A stretch of 64,000 nucleotides of DNA from Acidobacteriota bacterium (GTDB lineage Bacteria > Acidobacteriota > Terriglobia > Acidiferrales > UBA7541), in NCBI GenBank assembly GCA_003225315.1, contig QHZD01000051.1, forward strand, positions 22,539-86,538. Reading direction: 5' to 3'. The translations under genes were made by a program, and so were the position numbers. A model generated the notes under the pieces. That model worked only from the letters and a program-made list of their open reading frames with translations, was not told where the DNA came from and made no database searches. Shown piece after piece: positions 43,295 through 52,790 of the stretch. Position 1 is the first letter of the stretch. Every line of letters begins with the position of its first letter.

Positions 43295-44481
43295 GATTTC
43301 GCCATCTCCTTGGATTGCGCGGGCAAGGGCGGGAGTGAAAAGAATTCCCGCACACGCGCATTGACCACTTCTCCGCTCCGCGTCAGCATCGTCTCGCGGA
43401 TGATTTCATCCTCCAGATCCAATTGCAGTTTCCCGTCTTTCACGAGATGCAGCAGGAAGGCGCTCACGTTTCGCGCGTACATCTGGCTGGCGTGATACGG
43501 CACGGTGCTGGCCAGATTGAACCATCCGATGATGGTCACGCCGTGCTCCACGGCAATTTCTCCCGGACGGGTAAGCTCGCAATTGCCGCCGCGCTCGCCG
43601 GCTAAATCGACGATGACCGACCCTGGTGCCATGCTCGCGACCATTTCCTTGGTCACCAGAATCGGGGGCTTCTTTCCGGGAATGACCGCCGCGGTAATCA
43701 CCACGTCACTCTCTGCCACGACCTTTCCAAGGAGTTCGCGCTGCCGTTTGTAAAAAGTTTCATCCTGTGGCCGCGCATACCCGCGGGCATCCTCAGCATC
43801 CTTAGCTTCAATGGGAAGCTCGACGAAGCGCCCGCCGAGGCTCTGCACTTGTTCTTTCGCCGCGGGACGCAGATCGTAACCGGAAGCCACGGCGCCGAGT
43901 CTCCGCGCCGTAGCGATTGCCTGCAAACCGGCAACGCCCGCTCCAATCACGAAAACGCGCCCAGGAGTAATCGTTCCCGCAGCCGTGGTGAGCATCGGAA
44001 AGATACGCCGCGAAGTGTCCGCAGCGAGAACGACTGCCTTGTAGCCGCAAATTGTAGCCATCGAAGAAAGCACGTCCATGCTCTGGGCGCGCGTCGTTCG
44101 CGGCATCAATTCCACGGAAAAGGAAGTAACGCCCTTCGAAGCGATTTCTTTAATGGTTTCGATGGAACCCAGCGGCCTCAGGAATCCAATGAGCACTTGC
44201 CCGCTGCGAAAAAGGGGGACGTCGGCTTTGCCGGTCTTGTCGTTCGATCCATAACAAAGAATTTGCACAACGATGTCAGCGGCGCGGAAGACTTCGGCGC
44301 GAGCAGAGACAATCTTGGCGCCCTTTGCCACGTAGTCCGCATCCGGGTAGCCTGCAGCGATGCCGGCACCAGCCTCCACCACCACTTCCAGGCCCGCTTT
44401 GGTTAAATTTGGAATGACCGCCGGCACCAACGCAACGCGCCGCTCTCCAGGAAAGCTCTCTCGGGGCACACCTACAATCAT
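43291..44481 (-). CDS. pntAA: NAD(P) transhydrogenase alpha subunit part 1
   Basis: This 396-residue soluble NAD(H)-binding domain I is related to alanine dehydrogenase. It has the family start VGVPRESFPGERRVALVP, VEAGAGIAAGYPDADY, SMDVLSSMATICGYKAV, the nucleotide-binding VIGAGVAGLQAIATARRLGA and VDLAGERGGNCELT. It is the first gene of the pnt unit. An upstream 300-base gap contains the likely promoter but no clear consensus. Confidence 0.95.
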   Translation of the reverse strand: MIVGVPRESFPGERRVALVPAVIPNLTKAGLEVVVEAGAGIAAGYPDADYVAKGAKIVSARAEVFRAADIVVQILCYGSNDKTGKADVPLFRSGQVLIGFLRPLGSIETIKEIASKGVTSFSVELMPRTTRAQSMDVLSSMATICGYKAVVLAADTSRRIFPMLTTAAGTITPGRVFVIGAGVAGLQAIATARRLGAVASGYDLRPAAKEQVQSLGGRFVELPIEAKDAEDARGYARPQDETFYKRQRELLGKVVAESDVVITAAVIPGKKPPILVTKEMVASMAPGSVIVDLAGERGGNCELTRPGEIAVEHGVTIIGWFNLASTVPYHASQMYARNVSAFLLHLVKDGKLQLDLEDEIIRETMLTRSGEVVNARVREFFSLPPLPAQSKEMAKS

Positions 44482-44714
44482 GAAGCTTCCTCCGATGCTA
44501 AAAACCAGAACTGCTGTCGGGAATTGCGCTCGGTCGAGGCAATAGACTCAATCCATTTCAAGAAAAGGCTAACCCTGCATAGGGGCAAACGCTCCAAATC
44601 ATACACTCTTGGGAGCTAGTTCTGTTAGACCACGTCGCCTGGTTCGGGATCAGCAGTCTCTCTTGGTACCAGGTAACGGATGCTTGATTTTTATGGACTG
44701 ATTGCAAATGGACG

Positions 44715-44742
44715 AAAAAAAAAGGGACCGATCCGCGGTCCC
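44715..44742 (-). terminator. Terminator of the gene at 44784-45188
   Basis: On the - strand GGGACCG-CGGAT-CGGTCCC (7-bp perfect stem) is followed by nine T residues, 41 bases after the stop codon of the small secreted protein gene. Confidence 0.88.
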
Positions 44743-44783
44743 TCCTTTCTTCCATCTATGAGCCTCACGAAGAGATGACGACG

Positions 44784-45188
44784 TTAGTTGCTCCCTTGCG
44801 TTTTATCCGAAGGTGTGGCCGTTGCCGCGGATGCATCGCCGATGGACAACTGATACTTCTTGCCACCGAACAAAATTCCCGTCAGGGCCTTGTTACCAGC
44901 CTGGTCGGTGCTGGTGGAATAGCCACCTGCGGGCTCGGCCTTCTTTAGCGGAACAAGCTGCGCCGGGACCTTGGCTACCGTATCTCTGCCGTTGGAAATG
45001 CTGACTTCCACGCTCGGGCCGCTTCCAGACCATTCCACTTGATACTGACCGGCCGGTAGCTGCTTGCCAGCAACAGTAACGGTTTCGTCGATCTTCAGCG
45101 TGCCCCTGTTGGAATTACCGGCGATGGCGCCGGCGGCAAGCAACAAAGAAAATGCCAGTAATCTTGCGGTAAGTTTTGTCTTTCTCAT
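44784..45188 (-). CDS. Small secreted protein, acidobacterial hypothetical family
   Basis: This 134-residue protein has a clear signal peptide (LTARLLAFSLLLAAGAIAG) and a compact beta-rich mature part with VTVAGKQLPAGQYQVEWSGSG and FGGKKYQLSIGDA. Short proteins of this type are frequent in acidobacterial genomes and have no known function; that statement is from general familiarity and not a search. It forms its own transcription unit with a strong terminator. No promoter consensus was identified. Confidence 0.75.
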   Translation of the reverse strand: MRKTKLTARLLAFSLLLAAGAIAGNSNRGTLKIDETVTVAGKQLPAGQYQVEWSGSGPSVEVSISNGRDTVAKVPAQLVPLKKAEPAGGYSTSTDQAGNKALTGILFGGKKYQLSIGDASAATATPSDKTQGSN

Positions 45189-45533
45189 GAGAGTCTATTT
45201 TCCTTTTGTCTTCGCCCCGCGGAACCGGATCAAGACGATCATTTCCGCTGAGGAAAGCATGATTTGACTACCGTCATTTGATAACGAAGAGGACGTCCAG
45301 GTTACATTTCCAGCAATCAAAGAATTGCGCGAATGCATTGGAAAATCGATTTAGCTAACCAGCGTGTTTCCAGCGGCTCGGGTATACCTCGTGATACCGG
45401 GGGACGAATATTTCTGCCACCCACCAATCCGTTTCCAGCTCAAAAAACATCGCGCCCAGGTAATCTGTCGCGCAGTCACGTCCTTTTCCTTATCTTCATT
45501 TTCAGCGTTTTTTCTTTCGCGGTATACTTTCTC
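45189..45533. other. Intergenic region upstream of the DUF1684 gene
   Basis: This divergent gap between the secreted-protein gene and the DUF1684 gene holds no supported gene. An open frame from 45333 in the DUF1684 frame has no protein-like signature before the signal peptide at 45534. Promoters for both flanking genes must lie here. Confidence 0.4.
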
Positions 45534-46463
45534 ATGCGCTTCAGGAATCGTTCGGCCTGCTGGATTTTCATTGCTCTTCTGTTCGCACTACTGCCCGCGA
45601 CTGTAACCTCGCAGGAAAATCCGTGGGAAAAAGAGAACGCCGACTGGCGCGAAGCACATAGAGCAGACCTTCTCAAGCCGGACGGCTGGCTTTCTCTCGC
45701 CGGTCTAGAATGGCTCCAGTCTGGAGACAATTCCGTCGGCTCCGCGCCTGACAACAAGATCCATCTCGTCTCCGGACCCGCTCATCTCGCCGTCCTTCAC
45801 CTCGAAGGCGAAACCGTCACGCTGAATCCTCCAGCCGGGGGATTCCCTCCGGATTTCCTTGTCGCCGGCACTCCTGCAAAACCACAAACTCTGCGCGCCG
45901 AAGCAAACAAAGACAAGCTTTCTCTGCATCTCACTATCGGTACGCTCAACATGTACGTAATTCGCCGCGAAGCGCGCTTCGCCCTTCGCATCAAGGATTC
46001 TCATTCTCCCGCCATCACGGGTTTCCACGGACTCAAATGGTATGAGCCCGATATCGCTTTTCGCGTCATCGCACGATGGATTCCCTATTCCCCCCACAAG
46101 ACGATTACGCTCGCCACACTTGTCGGCACCAGCTACGACCAACCCGTTCCTGGCGTCGCGGAATTCAAGCTCGCGGGAATGACATTTCGGCTGGAGCCCG
46201 TTCTTGAGGATCCGGCTGTCGCAAAACTTTTCTTCATTCTTCGCGATAAGACCAGCGCGACAACCACTTATGGGGCCTGCCGGTTTCTCTACACCGGGTT
46301 TCCCATCAACGGCCTCGATAAACCCGGCGAGCTTGTACTCGATTTCAATCGGCTGGAAAACCCTCCGTGCGCTTACACTTCCTATTCAACGTGCCCCCTC
46401 CCGCCGGCGGGCAACCGCCTTCCCATCCCGCTTCCCGTCGGCGAGCAGCGCTACCACAACTAA
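45534..46463 (+). CDS. DUF1684 secreted protein
   Basis: This 309-residue protein has a signal peptide (NRSACWIFIALLFALLPATVTSQ) and a DUF1684 body beginning WREAHRADLLKPDGWLSLAGLEWL. The conserved C-terminal signature is CRFLYTGFP, LVLDFNRLENPPCAYT and CPLPPAGNRLPIPLPVGE. Function is unknown; the closing Cys-Pro motif and the conserved aromatics suggest a binding fold. The ATG at 45534 was chosen so that the protein starts with the signal peptide. Confidence 0.83.
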   Translation: MRFRNRSACWIFIALLFALLPATVTSQENPWEKENADWREAHRADLLKPDGWLSLAGLEWLQSGDNSVGSAPDNKIHLVSGPAHLAVLHLEGETVTLNPPAGGFPPDFLVAGTPAKPQTLRAEANKDKLSLHLTIGTLNMYVIRREARFALRIKDSHSPAITGFHGLKWYEPDIAFRVIARWIPYSPHKTITLATLVGTSYDQPVPGVAEFKLAGMTFRLEPVLEDPAVAKLFFILRDKTSATTTYGACRFLYTGFPINGLDKPGELVLDFNRLENPPCAYTSYSTCPLPPAGNRLPIPLPVGEQRYHN

Positions 46464-46578
46464 CCTTCGGCCCTCTCCTGCGCGTGTCCTGAGCTCTTCG
46501 CGAACTCTGTGGAAGGGTCTTTGTATTCGTTTTGAAATTGCGCGCTGACTATCGGAGAATAGAGGTGTTATTCGAAAA

Positions 46579-47025
46579 ATGGATTCAACAAACTCCAATT
46601 TGTTTCCCACGAACAACGATTCCCCCGCCCGCGAGAAGCTGCTCACCCTCCGACTCGCTCTTCTCCGCCTCCACAAGACTCTCCTCAACATGGAGCGGCG
46701 CCAATACGAACGCGAGAACGGCCACGTCACCACCGGCGAGCTTTTCCAACTGGTCATCGACCACGCGCAGTTCGCCTGGCTCCACAACATTTCCGAATTC
46801 GTGGTGCGGATCGATGAAACGCTAACCGCCAAGGAGCCTGTCACCCCGGAATACACCAGCAGCGCCATCGCTCTTGCGCGGAAAATGTTTGTTCCCACGG
46901 AATCCGGCGACGCATTCCAGAAAAAATACTTCGACGCCATCCAGCGCGACCCTGCGGTCGTCATTGACCACGCGGAGCTCGCCCGCCTCTTCAACAACGA
47001 GCCTTCCGACTCGCCTACGCCGTAG
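46579..47025 (+). CDS. Hypothetical helical protein
   Basis: This 148-residue protein is mostly helical (REKLLTLRLALLRLHKTLLNMERRQYE in part, then FQLVIDHAQFAWLHNISEFVVRIDETL). It has no signal peptide or recognised domain. The amphipathic layout suggests a helical bundle. It is followed closely by a GNAT-type gene and then mpg, all co-directional. No function is assigned. Confidence 0.6.
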   Translation: MDSTNSNLFPTNNDSPAREKLLTLRLALLRLHKTLLNMERRQYERENGHVTTGELFQLVIDHAQFAWLHNISEFVVRIDETLTAKEPVTPEYTSSAIALARKMFVPTESGDAFQKKYFDAIQRDPAVVIDHAELARLFNNEPSDSPTP

Positions 47026-47069
47026 TATCCATGTTCCCTGATAGACTTTCCCGGTCACTCGGAGGCCCA

Positions 47070-47402
47070 ATGAGCGAATCCGTGGACGTGAACCTGAATA
47101 ACGTCGGCGTAAGGCACAACGAAGAAGCGCGCCGATTCGAGCTGTACATCAACGGACTTCGCGCCCTGCTCACCTATCGGCTTTCTCTCGACCGCATCGT
47201 ATTGCTTCACACCGAAGTGCCACGGTCGCTCGAAGGCCAGGGGCTGGCGGCAAAACTTACCCGGTTTGCGCTCGATTTCGCCCGTGAGAAGCGTCTCGGG
47301 GTTATTCCGCTCTGCCCCTACGCCTCCAGTTTCATTCGCAAGCACAAGGAGTATCAGGATCTCGTTTCTCCCGAAGACTTGCAGAAGCTGCTGTCCCGCT
47401 GA
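47070..47402 (+). CDS. Small GNAT-fold N-acetyltransferase (COG2388-like)
   Basis: This 110-residue protein matches the compact YjdJ/COG2388 acetyltransferases: YINGLRALLTYRL, IVLLHTEVPRSLEGQGLAAKL (acetyl-CoA pyrophosphate loop EGQGLA), and the C-terminal VIPLCPYASSFIRKHKEYQDL. Such proteins are minimal GNAT folds of unknown substrate. The start follows GGAGG, 5 bases before the ATG at 47070. It lies 11 bases before mpg, so the two may be co-translated. Confidence 0.8.
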   Translation: MSESVDVNLNNVGVRHNEEARRFELYINGLRALLTYRLSLDRIVLLHTEVPRSLEGQGLAAKLTRFALDFAREKRLGVIPLCPYASSFIRKHKEYQDLVSPEDLQKLLSR

Positions 47403-47413
47403 GCCGGCGTCCC

Positions 47414-48085
47414 ATGTCCTTGGCGCGCATTGCTCTCAAAAACTCTTCAGAGAAATTCTCTCTTCGCCCTCTTCGCCGCTCCGCACTTCCGCCGGACACT
47501 ATCAAGCTCGCCCGCTTTCTTATTGGAAAAGTCGTCGTCCATGATCTTCCTACGGGCCGGCTGAGCGGCCGCATCGTGGAAACGGAAGCGTATCCGCCCG
47601 GCGATCCGGCCGGGCACCATTTCCGCGGCCCTACTCCGCGGATTCGCTCGATGTATCTCGCTCCCGGCCACGCCTACATTTTTTTCAATTACGGCGCGCA
47701 CTTCATGCTGAATGTCGTGAGTGAGCCCGCTGGAATCGCCGCGGCGATTCTCATCCGCGCGCTCGAACCGCTCGATGGCATCGAACTCATGCAACGCCAT
47801 CGCAAGACCACTCGGCTTCTTGATCTTACTCGCGGTCCCGGACGGCTTGCCGCCGCCTTTCACATAGACCGCCGCCACGACGGTCTCGACCTTTGCGCTC
47901 CCGGCCCGCTATGGTTAGGCGAAATAGGCCAGCCTACCGGGCAAATCGGAAAAACTGTCCGCATCGGCATTACTCGCGCCGCCGATCAATTGCTTCGGTT
48001 TTATGAACGTGGTAATCCCTTCGTTAGCGGCCCGCAGCGTCTTCTTCTTCCCCACGCGACACGCAAGAAAGCGGCTCTTTCTTAG
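47414..48085 (+). CDS. mpg: 3-methyladenine DNA glycosylase (AAG/MPG family)
   Basis: This 223-residue glycosylase excises alkylated purines and hypoxanthine. It shows [18 protein letters not shown], where ETEAY (56-60) contains the catalytic Glu, then [25 protein letters not shown] and [12 protein letters not shown]. The family is unrelated to Tag, the other 3-methyladenine glycosylase at 26734-27318, so the genome carries both types in this window. Its last 62 bases overlap the end of the convergent histidine kinase gene. Confidence 0.93.
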   Translation: MSLARIALKNSSEKFSLRPLRRSALPPDTIKLARFLIGKVVVHDLPTGRLSGRIVETEAYPPGDPAGHHFRGPTPRIRSMYLAPGHAYIFFNYGAHFMLNVVSEPAGIAAAILIRALEPLDGIELMQRHRKTTRLLDLTRGPGRLAAAFHIDRRHDGLDLCAPGPLWLGEIGQPTGQIGKTVRIGITRAADQLLRFYERGNPFVSGPQRLLLPHATRKKAALS

Positions 48086-51041
48086 CCGCTCCCTTCTTGC
48101 TGAGCGTGCTCTCTTGCGCTTCCACGCGTTCAGCTCGTCGAGCCAGATACTTGCGAAGAACTTCGTCCAACTCCTGTCGCCGGATTGGCTTTGAGATGTA
48201 GCCGTCCATTCCCGCGGCCAAACATTTCTCGCGGTCGCCTTTCATGGCGTGCGCCGTCAGCGCGACGATCGGCAAGCGCATTCCGCCGGGTTCTTCCCTC
48301 TTTCGAATCGCCGCAGTCGCTTCGAACCCGTCCATTACTGGCATCTGCACATCCATGAAAACCAGGTCAAAACTCTCCTTTTCTACCGCCTGCAGAGCTT
48401 CGAGGCCGTTCGCCGCGACCGCCACGGAGTGGCCCCTCTTTTCCAGCAGCCGGCACGCCAGTCGCTGATTCACCAGATTGTCTTCCGCCAGCAGGACGCG
48501 CAAGGAACTGGAGGGTTCGCGGGCATCGTGTAGCGAGTACCGCGTGATCAGAGCGATTGCGCCTTTCTGCTCCCGCGCGCCAAGAACTCGCGCAATCGCC
48601 TCGCGCAATTCGGATTGCCGTATCGGCTTCAGCAGGTACGCGGCGACGCCCAGCTCCTGACAACGCGCCGCATCGCCGCGATGGCCAGCTGAAGTCAGCA
48701 TCATGATCGTGGCCGTCGAGGAGTTTGATCCTTGCCGGATTCTTTCGATTAATTCGAACCCGTCCATTTGGGGCATGTGCATGTCCATCAAAATCAGCGC
48801 GAAGGGCGCTCCGGCCTGCTGGGCTTCGGACAATTTCTTCAGAGCTTCCTCGCCGTCTTGCGCCGAAGTCGATTTCATTTCCCAGCGGCCTAGCATCCCT
48901 TCCAGGATTCGCCGGTTCGTGCGGTTGTCGTCGACGATGAGGACTTTCACGCCGCGTAATATCTCAGGCGGGGCGATCGTCCCGACCTCGATCACCTTTG
49001 TATCGGCAATCCCGAGCCGAGTCGTGAAGTGAAACTGGCTCCCCCTTGAAAGTTCACTCTCCACCCAGATTCTTCCTCCCATCATTTCCACGAGCCTGCT
49101 CGAAATGGTCAGTCCCAGTCCAGTCCCGCCGTATTTCCTCGTGGTCGAAGAATCCGCTTGTGCAAAGGGATCGAAGATTACTTGCTGCTTCTCCCTGGGA
49201 ATGCCGACCCCGGAATCCGCCACCGTAAGCCGCAACGTGAAATCATGATCATGAGTTGCTTCCATTTGAACTTTCAGCGCGACTTCGCCCTTGTCCGTGA
49301 ATTTGATGGCGTTCCCGACCAGGTTCATGAGGACCTGGCGCAATCTGCCGGAGTCTCCTCGCACGGTTTCGGGCACGTCGGGAGCGACTTCGCACAGCAG
49401 CTCCAGGCCCTTTTCGTCGGCTCTTATCGCCAGCGTTTTCAATGTCGTCTCCAAACAATCGCGCAGGTTGAAATCGATAGCCTCGATATCGACCTTTCCT
49501 GCTTCAATCTTGGAGAAGTCCAGAATGTCGTTGATAACCGTTAGCAAGGAGTCCGCCGACATTTTCACGGTTTCCAGGTACTCGCGTTGCTCCGGTTCAA
49601 GCTGTGTATCGAGGGCCAGATCCGTCATGCCCATCACGCCGTTCAGCGGCGTGCGGATTTCGTGGCTCATGTTGGCTAGGAATTCACTCTTCGCGCGGCT
49701 CGCGGCCTCCGCTATTTCTTTGGCCTTCACCAAATTTGCTTCTGCTTGCTTGCGGCTCATGAATTGCCCAATCTGACCGCCGAGCGCCACGCCCAGGCGA
49801 AGCACATCTTGATTCGGTTCTTGGACCTCCCCGCTGAACAACTCCAATAAGCCTCCGAGTTCAGCATTCTGATAGATGGGAATAGCCAGACAGCAACGCA
49901 GTCCACAGGCAACGGCTGCCTCTGCCCGAGTGAAATCGGCGTCCTCCCTTATATCCTCAATCCACACCGGCTGCTGGTTGACCCACACACGCCCAGGCAA
50001 GCCTCTGGAGGTAGGCAGCGATGTCTTGCGAGTTACTTCCAGAAACTCCTCGACCGATGTCCCTGCCCGCTGCCAAGCGTGCGTACATCGGAGCACGTCC
50101 GTTCCCTCGTCTAATTTCCAGATGGCCGCCACTTCATGCCCCATCCCTACACAAATGACCTCCAGGATCTCCGACATAGCCTCTTGCATACTATCAGCCT
50201 CGGCCAAAAGGCGCGTCGCATCGTACGCAATCCGTTGCAGCCCCTCGGTTCGCTTCCGCTCGACGACCTCCTTCTGCAACTCCTTCGTTCGCTGCTCAAC
50301 ACGAACTTCGAGCTGATCCTTCGCACCCTTGAGTGCCACGTCGCGTTCCTGGATCCGCTCCAGCATCTGGTTGAAGGATCCGAAAAGCTTTCCCAATTCA
50401 TCGTTGCCTACGGGTACTGCGCGCAACGCATAGTCTTCCTTGGCAGACACTCTCTCGGCCAGGCCGGCAAGCTGCAGGATGGGTTCGGTGATTAGACCAA
50501 CGAGACGGTGCGAGACGAGAACCGTCGCGAGGAAAGAAACAATCAGGACAAGAGCGGATATTTCCGTGTACTTTGCCGCTCTAGACCGCAGCTCGGAAAG
50601 GTCCGAAACGATGATAATGGAACCGACCTTTCGGCCTTCCAGAGAAATGCTCCGGCAAAGAGTCAGGGAGTCTGCTTCGAAGTTAGCCCCTTCGTTCCTG
50701 CAGACGGGTGATTTGTAGCCGGCATCAGTTCCCGCGCGCCGGTATTCGGCAAAGAGTCCCCCATATTTGCCGTACAGCGTCGCGCTGACAATATTGTTTT
50801 CAGCACGAATGGTGGCCAGCCACTCCTCTGCGGACTTTCGATCATTAAAAGCCAACGAGGCTGCTGTACCCAAGCCAAGAGTGTCCGCATTGGCCGTGAG
50901 CCCACTTACCATGGACGAACGAAAGCTTGACCTCTCGTAATACTCGAATGCCAGGCAAGCGATGCTCAGACCGAGAAGACTTGTGCAGGAGATGACCATG
51001 ACCAGCTTCCGCTGAATCGATGCATTAGTGAAGAACGACAT
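48024..51041 (-). CDS. Hybrid sensor histidine kinase with two receiver domains
   Basis: This 1005-residue membrane kinase has an N-terminal helix, a short periplasmic sensory part resembling CHASE8, a second helix near residue 165, a HAMP-like segment, a coiled coil, and a GAF domain (about 280-430). Then follow HisKA with the phospho-acceptor His in [15 protein letters not shown], a HATPase with [20 protein letters not shown] and [13 protein letters not shown], and two receivers with Asp in [10 protein letters not shown] and [10 protein letters not shown]. There is no HPt domain, so an outside phosphotransfer partner is expected. Its last 62 bases overlap mpg. Confidence 0.93.
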   Translation of the reverse strand: MSFFTNASIQRKLVMVISCTSLLGLSIACLAFEYYERSSFRSSMVSGLTANADTLGLGTAASLAFNDRKSAEEWLATIRAENNIVSATLYGKYGGLFAEYRRAGTDAGYKSPVCRNEGANFEADSLTLCRSISLEGRKVGSIIIVSDLSELRSRAAKYTEISALVLIVSFLATVLVSHRLVGLITEPILQLAGLAERVSAKEDYALRAVPVGNDELGKLFGSFNQMLERIQERDVALKGAKDQLEVRVEQRTKELQKEVVERKRTEGLQRIAYDATRLLAEADSMQEAMSEILEVICVGMGHEVAAIWKLDEGTDVLRCTHAWQRAGTSVEEFLEVTRKTSLPTSRGLPGRVWVNQQPVWIEDIREDADFTRAEAAVACGLRCCLAIPIYQNAELGGLLELFSGEVQEPNQDVLRLGVALGGQIGQFMSRKQAEANLVKAKEIAEAASRAKSEFLANMSHEIRTPLNGVMGMTDLALDTQLEPEQREYLETVKMSADSLLTVINDILDFSKIEAGKVDIEAIDFNLRDCLETTLKTLAIRADEKGLELLCEVAPDVPETVRGDSGRLRQVLMNLVGNAIKFTDKGEVALKVQMEATHDHDFTLRLTVADSGVGIPREKQQVIFDPFAQADSSTTRKYGGTGLGLTISSRLVEMMGGRIWVESELSRGSQFHFTTRLGIADTKVIEVGTIAPPEILRGVKVLIVDDNRTNRRILEGMLGRWEMKSTSAQDGEEALKKLSEAQQAGAPFALILMDMHMPQMDGFELIERIRQGSNSSTATIMMLTSAGHRGDAARCQELGVAAYLLKPIRQSELREAIARVLGAREQKGAIALITRYSLHDAREPSSSLRVLLAEDNLVNQRLACRLLEKRGHSVAVAANGLEALQAVEKESFDLVFMDVQMPVMDGFEATAAIRKREEPGGMRLPIVALTAHAMKGDREKCLAAGMDGYISKPIRRQELDEVLRKYLARRAERVEAQESTLSKKGAAKKEPLSCVSRGEEEDAAGR

Positions 51042-51417
51042 CTCATGCGCCTCTGACCGCCGATTCCAGTATTCGCGAGCGTCAGTGGCCGCTGGATTAT
51101 TCTCAAAGAGCCTCGCCAGCAGCCACGTTTACCTGGGCTCTACACAGATTTCCTTCGCCCTTGGGCGGCACCCGCACGTCTTCGAGCGAAATGCGCCGCC
51201 TGCTCGGTGTGGAGATTCTCGTCTTGGCATACGCACGCAAATCGCCATAAGGAAAAGGCTCTTGGGAACCATCTCCTTTGGAATCAATCTCTTTCTTTTT
51301 GGGAATACAAACGGGAATCTCTCGAACCGAGCCATTGAGGCATACCCGTTCCAAATTGAAACTATTGGAAAGGTTTCAATTTGCGGGGGCAGAGGAAATT
51401 CCAAGCTTGCACAACTC
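51042..51417. other. Intergenic region upstream of the hybrid kinase
   Basis: This gap of 376 bases lies between two - strand genes. Two overlapping - strand frames (83 and 130 codons) are open, but neither has a signal, motif or ribosome-binding site worth a call. The kinase promoter should lie near 51050-51150. Confidence 0.35.
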
Positions 51418-51945
51418 TCAGTCGCCGCTGGCTTCTGCAAGCCGATCGCACGCTGATCGAAAATTCTCGTACCAGGTCTCGGTAAACCTGGTGATGATTT
51501 GCTCAGCGGTTTGCCCGGCAATTTTCACACCGGAATGGACGATGTCTCCCCAGGTGTGCACCCGTGTGCCTTTTCCTGAATGCTCTTCGAAGTTAACCCA
51601 CTGCGCCAGAACAACGCCGAGCGAGTGGTCGATCCACCCGACTCTGTGTGCGGGCTGACAATTCGTAACGACGTGGCTCACTACCGTTTTTACCGGCTCG
51701 AGCACTTCGATATCCAGGCGGCTTCCGGCTTCCCACGGCCGGCCTTCGCGCCAGTTCAACTGGCCATAAATGTTTGCGAATTCATTCCAGCGCCGCCAAT
51801 TCGAGAAAACCTCCCAGGCAAGCTTCCTGCTGGCCTTGGTGGTCACACAATATTGAAATCGAAACATGACTTGCTGTTTCGCACCTGTCTTTCCGTAATT
51901 TTGGGGATCCCAACGAAGGTCGTTCGGAACGTATTCTTTATACAT
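51418..51945 (-). CDS. SRPBCC-fold protein
   Basis: This 175-residue protein has the START/SRPBCC pattern, a helix-grip ligand-binding fold: strand QVMFRFQYCVTTKASRKLAWEVFSNWRRW in part, the loop NWREGRPWEAGSRLDIEVLEP, and the closing helix ITRFTETWYENFRSACDRLAE. The ATG at 51945 (MYKEYVPNDLRWDP) was chosen; the open frame continues to 52338 through the TetR gene on the other strand. It is divergent from TetR with a shared 60-base control region and is a probable target of that repressor. Confidence 0.75.
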   Translation of the reverse strand: MYKEYVPNDLRWDPQNYGKTGAKQQVMFRFQYCVTTKASRKLAWEVFSNWRRWNEFANIYGQLNWREGRPWEAGSRLDIEVLEPVKTVVSHVVTNCQPAHRVGWIDHSLGVVLAQWVNFEEHSGKGTRVHTWGDIVHSGVKIAGQTAEQIITRFTETWYENFRSACDRLAEASGD

Positions 51946-51947
51946 TG

Positions 51948-51970
51948 TATCTTTAACGATGTAAAGGATA
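51948..51970. promoter_or_regulatory. Candidate TetR operator between divergent genes
   Basis: TATCTTTA-ACGATG-TAAAGGATA is an inverted repeat with one extra base in the right arm, placed 3 bases upstream of the SRPBCC gene start and 36 bases before TetR. The whole 60-base spacer is AT-rich. Confidence 0.5.
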
Positions 51971-52005
51971 TAATGCAGCGTGATAGTGAGTGAGAGGGTT
52001 GTCGA

Positions 52006-52560
52006 ATGCCGCGCAAGGCTGATGCTCGTCTGGAAGGCCGCATCCTCGATGCTGCGCACCGTATTTTGAGCGAACGCGGAGAGGAGTCCCTCACCATGCG
52101 CGCCGTTGCCAGCGCCTGCGGCACCACTACGCCGACTCTCTATGAGCGCTTTTCCAATAAGGAAGACCTCCTTTCCCTGTTGCGCCGCCGCGCACGGCTG
52201 AACCTCTTCTCGGCGATCAAGTCCTCCCGGAGCCCGGAGCAAGTTTGCCGCGGGGTCCTCGACTTTTTTGCGGCCCACCCCAATGATTTCCGGCTCATCT
52301 CTGAAGATTGGGCGATCGCCTTCGCACGCAAGGAACACATGCCTTCTTTTGAATTCCTGAAGCAGAGTCTAAGCAATCAATTTGGCGGTCAGCCTGATGA
52401 GCACACACCCGTCGCATTGGCGCTGGTAGCACTTTTGCACGGAACGGCTACGCTTCTTCATTCCGTGGACATCCATAAGAAAATCTCGCGCGATTTTCGC
52501 AGCGCCTGCATCTCCGCCTGCGAAGCCTTGATCCGGGCAGCCTCTCCCAAAGCTAGCTAA
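52006..52560 (+). CDS. TetR-family transcriptional regulator
   Basis: This 184-residue protein has the TetR helix-turn-helix at its start: RILDAAHRILSERGEESLTMRAVASACGTTTPTLYERFSNKEDLL, of which the recognition part is TPTLYERFSNKEDLL. The C-terminal ligand domain is all-helical. It is divergent from the SRPBCC gene, as is common for a repressor and its target. The ligand is unknown. Confidence 0.88.
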   Translation: MPRKADARLEGRILDAAHRILSERGEESLTMRAVASACGTTTPTLYERFSNKEDLLSLLRRRARLNLFSAIKSSRSPEQVCRGVLDFFAAHPNDFRLISEDWAIAFARKEHMPSFEFLKQSLSNQFGGQPDEHTPVALALVALLHGTATLLHSVDIHKKISRDFRSACISACEALIRAASPKAS

Positions 52561-52790
52561 GTGGTTGACCATGCCGTTTCCATAACCGATAGGAACGAGA
52601 CTCCCCCTTCCGGCCCGTTTCGTGCCAAAATGTGGTCGATGAGCGCCCGGCCCCAGGCGCCTGCGAATCGCACGTCGAGACGTTCCAGTTCTGCTCTAGA
52701 CGCCGCGGTGTTCCACCGGCGGTCGCGCGCCATGCTGTTGGTTGTGTCCCCAACGGCCGGCTCGGGAATTCCCAGTTGGAGGTTCGCCAT
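52557..52790 (-). other. Protein-like short - strand frame
   Basis: Between TetR and the kinase-like gene, a 77-codon frame on the - strand reads like a protein (AELERLDVRFAGAWGRALIDHILARN). It starts at an ATG at 52790 which overlaps the opposite-strand start of the next gene. No family is recognised. It could be a remnant or a chance frame. Confidence 0.25.

Noticed and set aside
52561..52788. N-terminal extension of the kinase-like protein
   Set aside because: A GGAGG precedes the ATG at 52789 and the kinase-like fold starts there.
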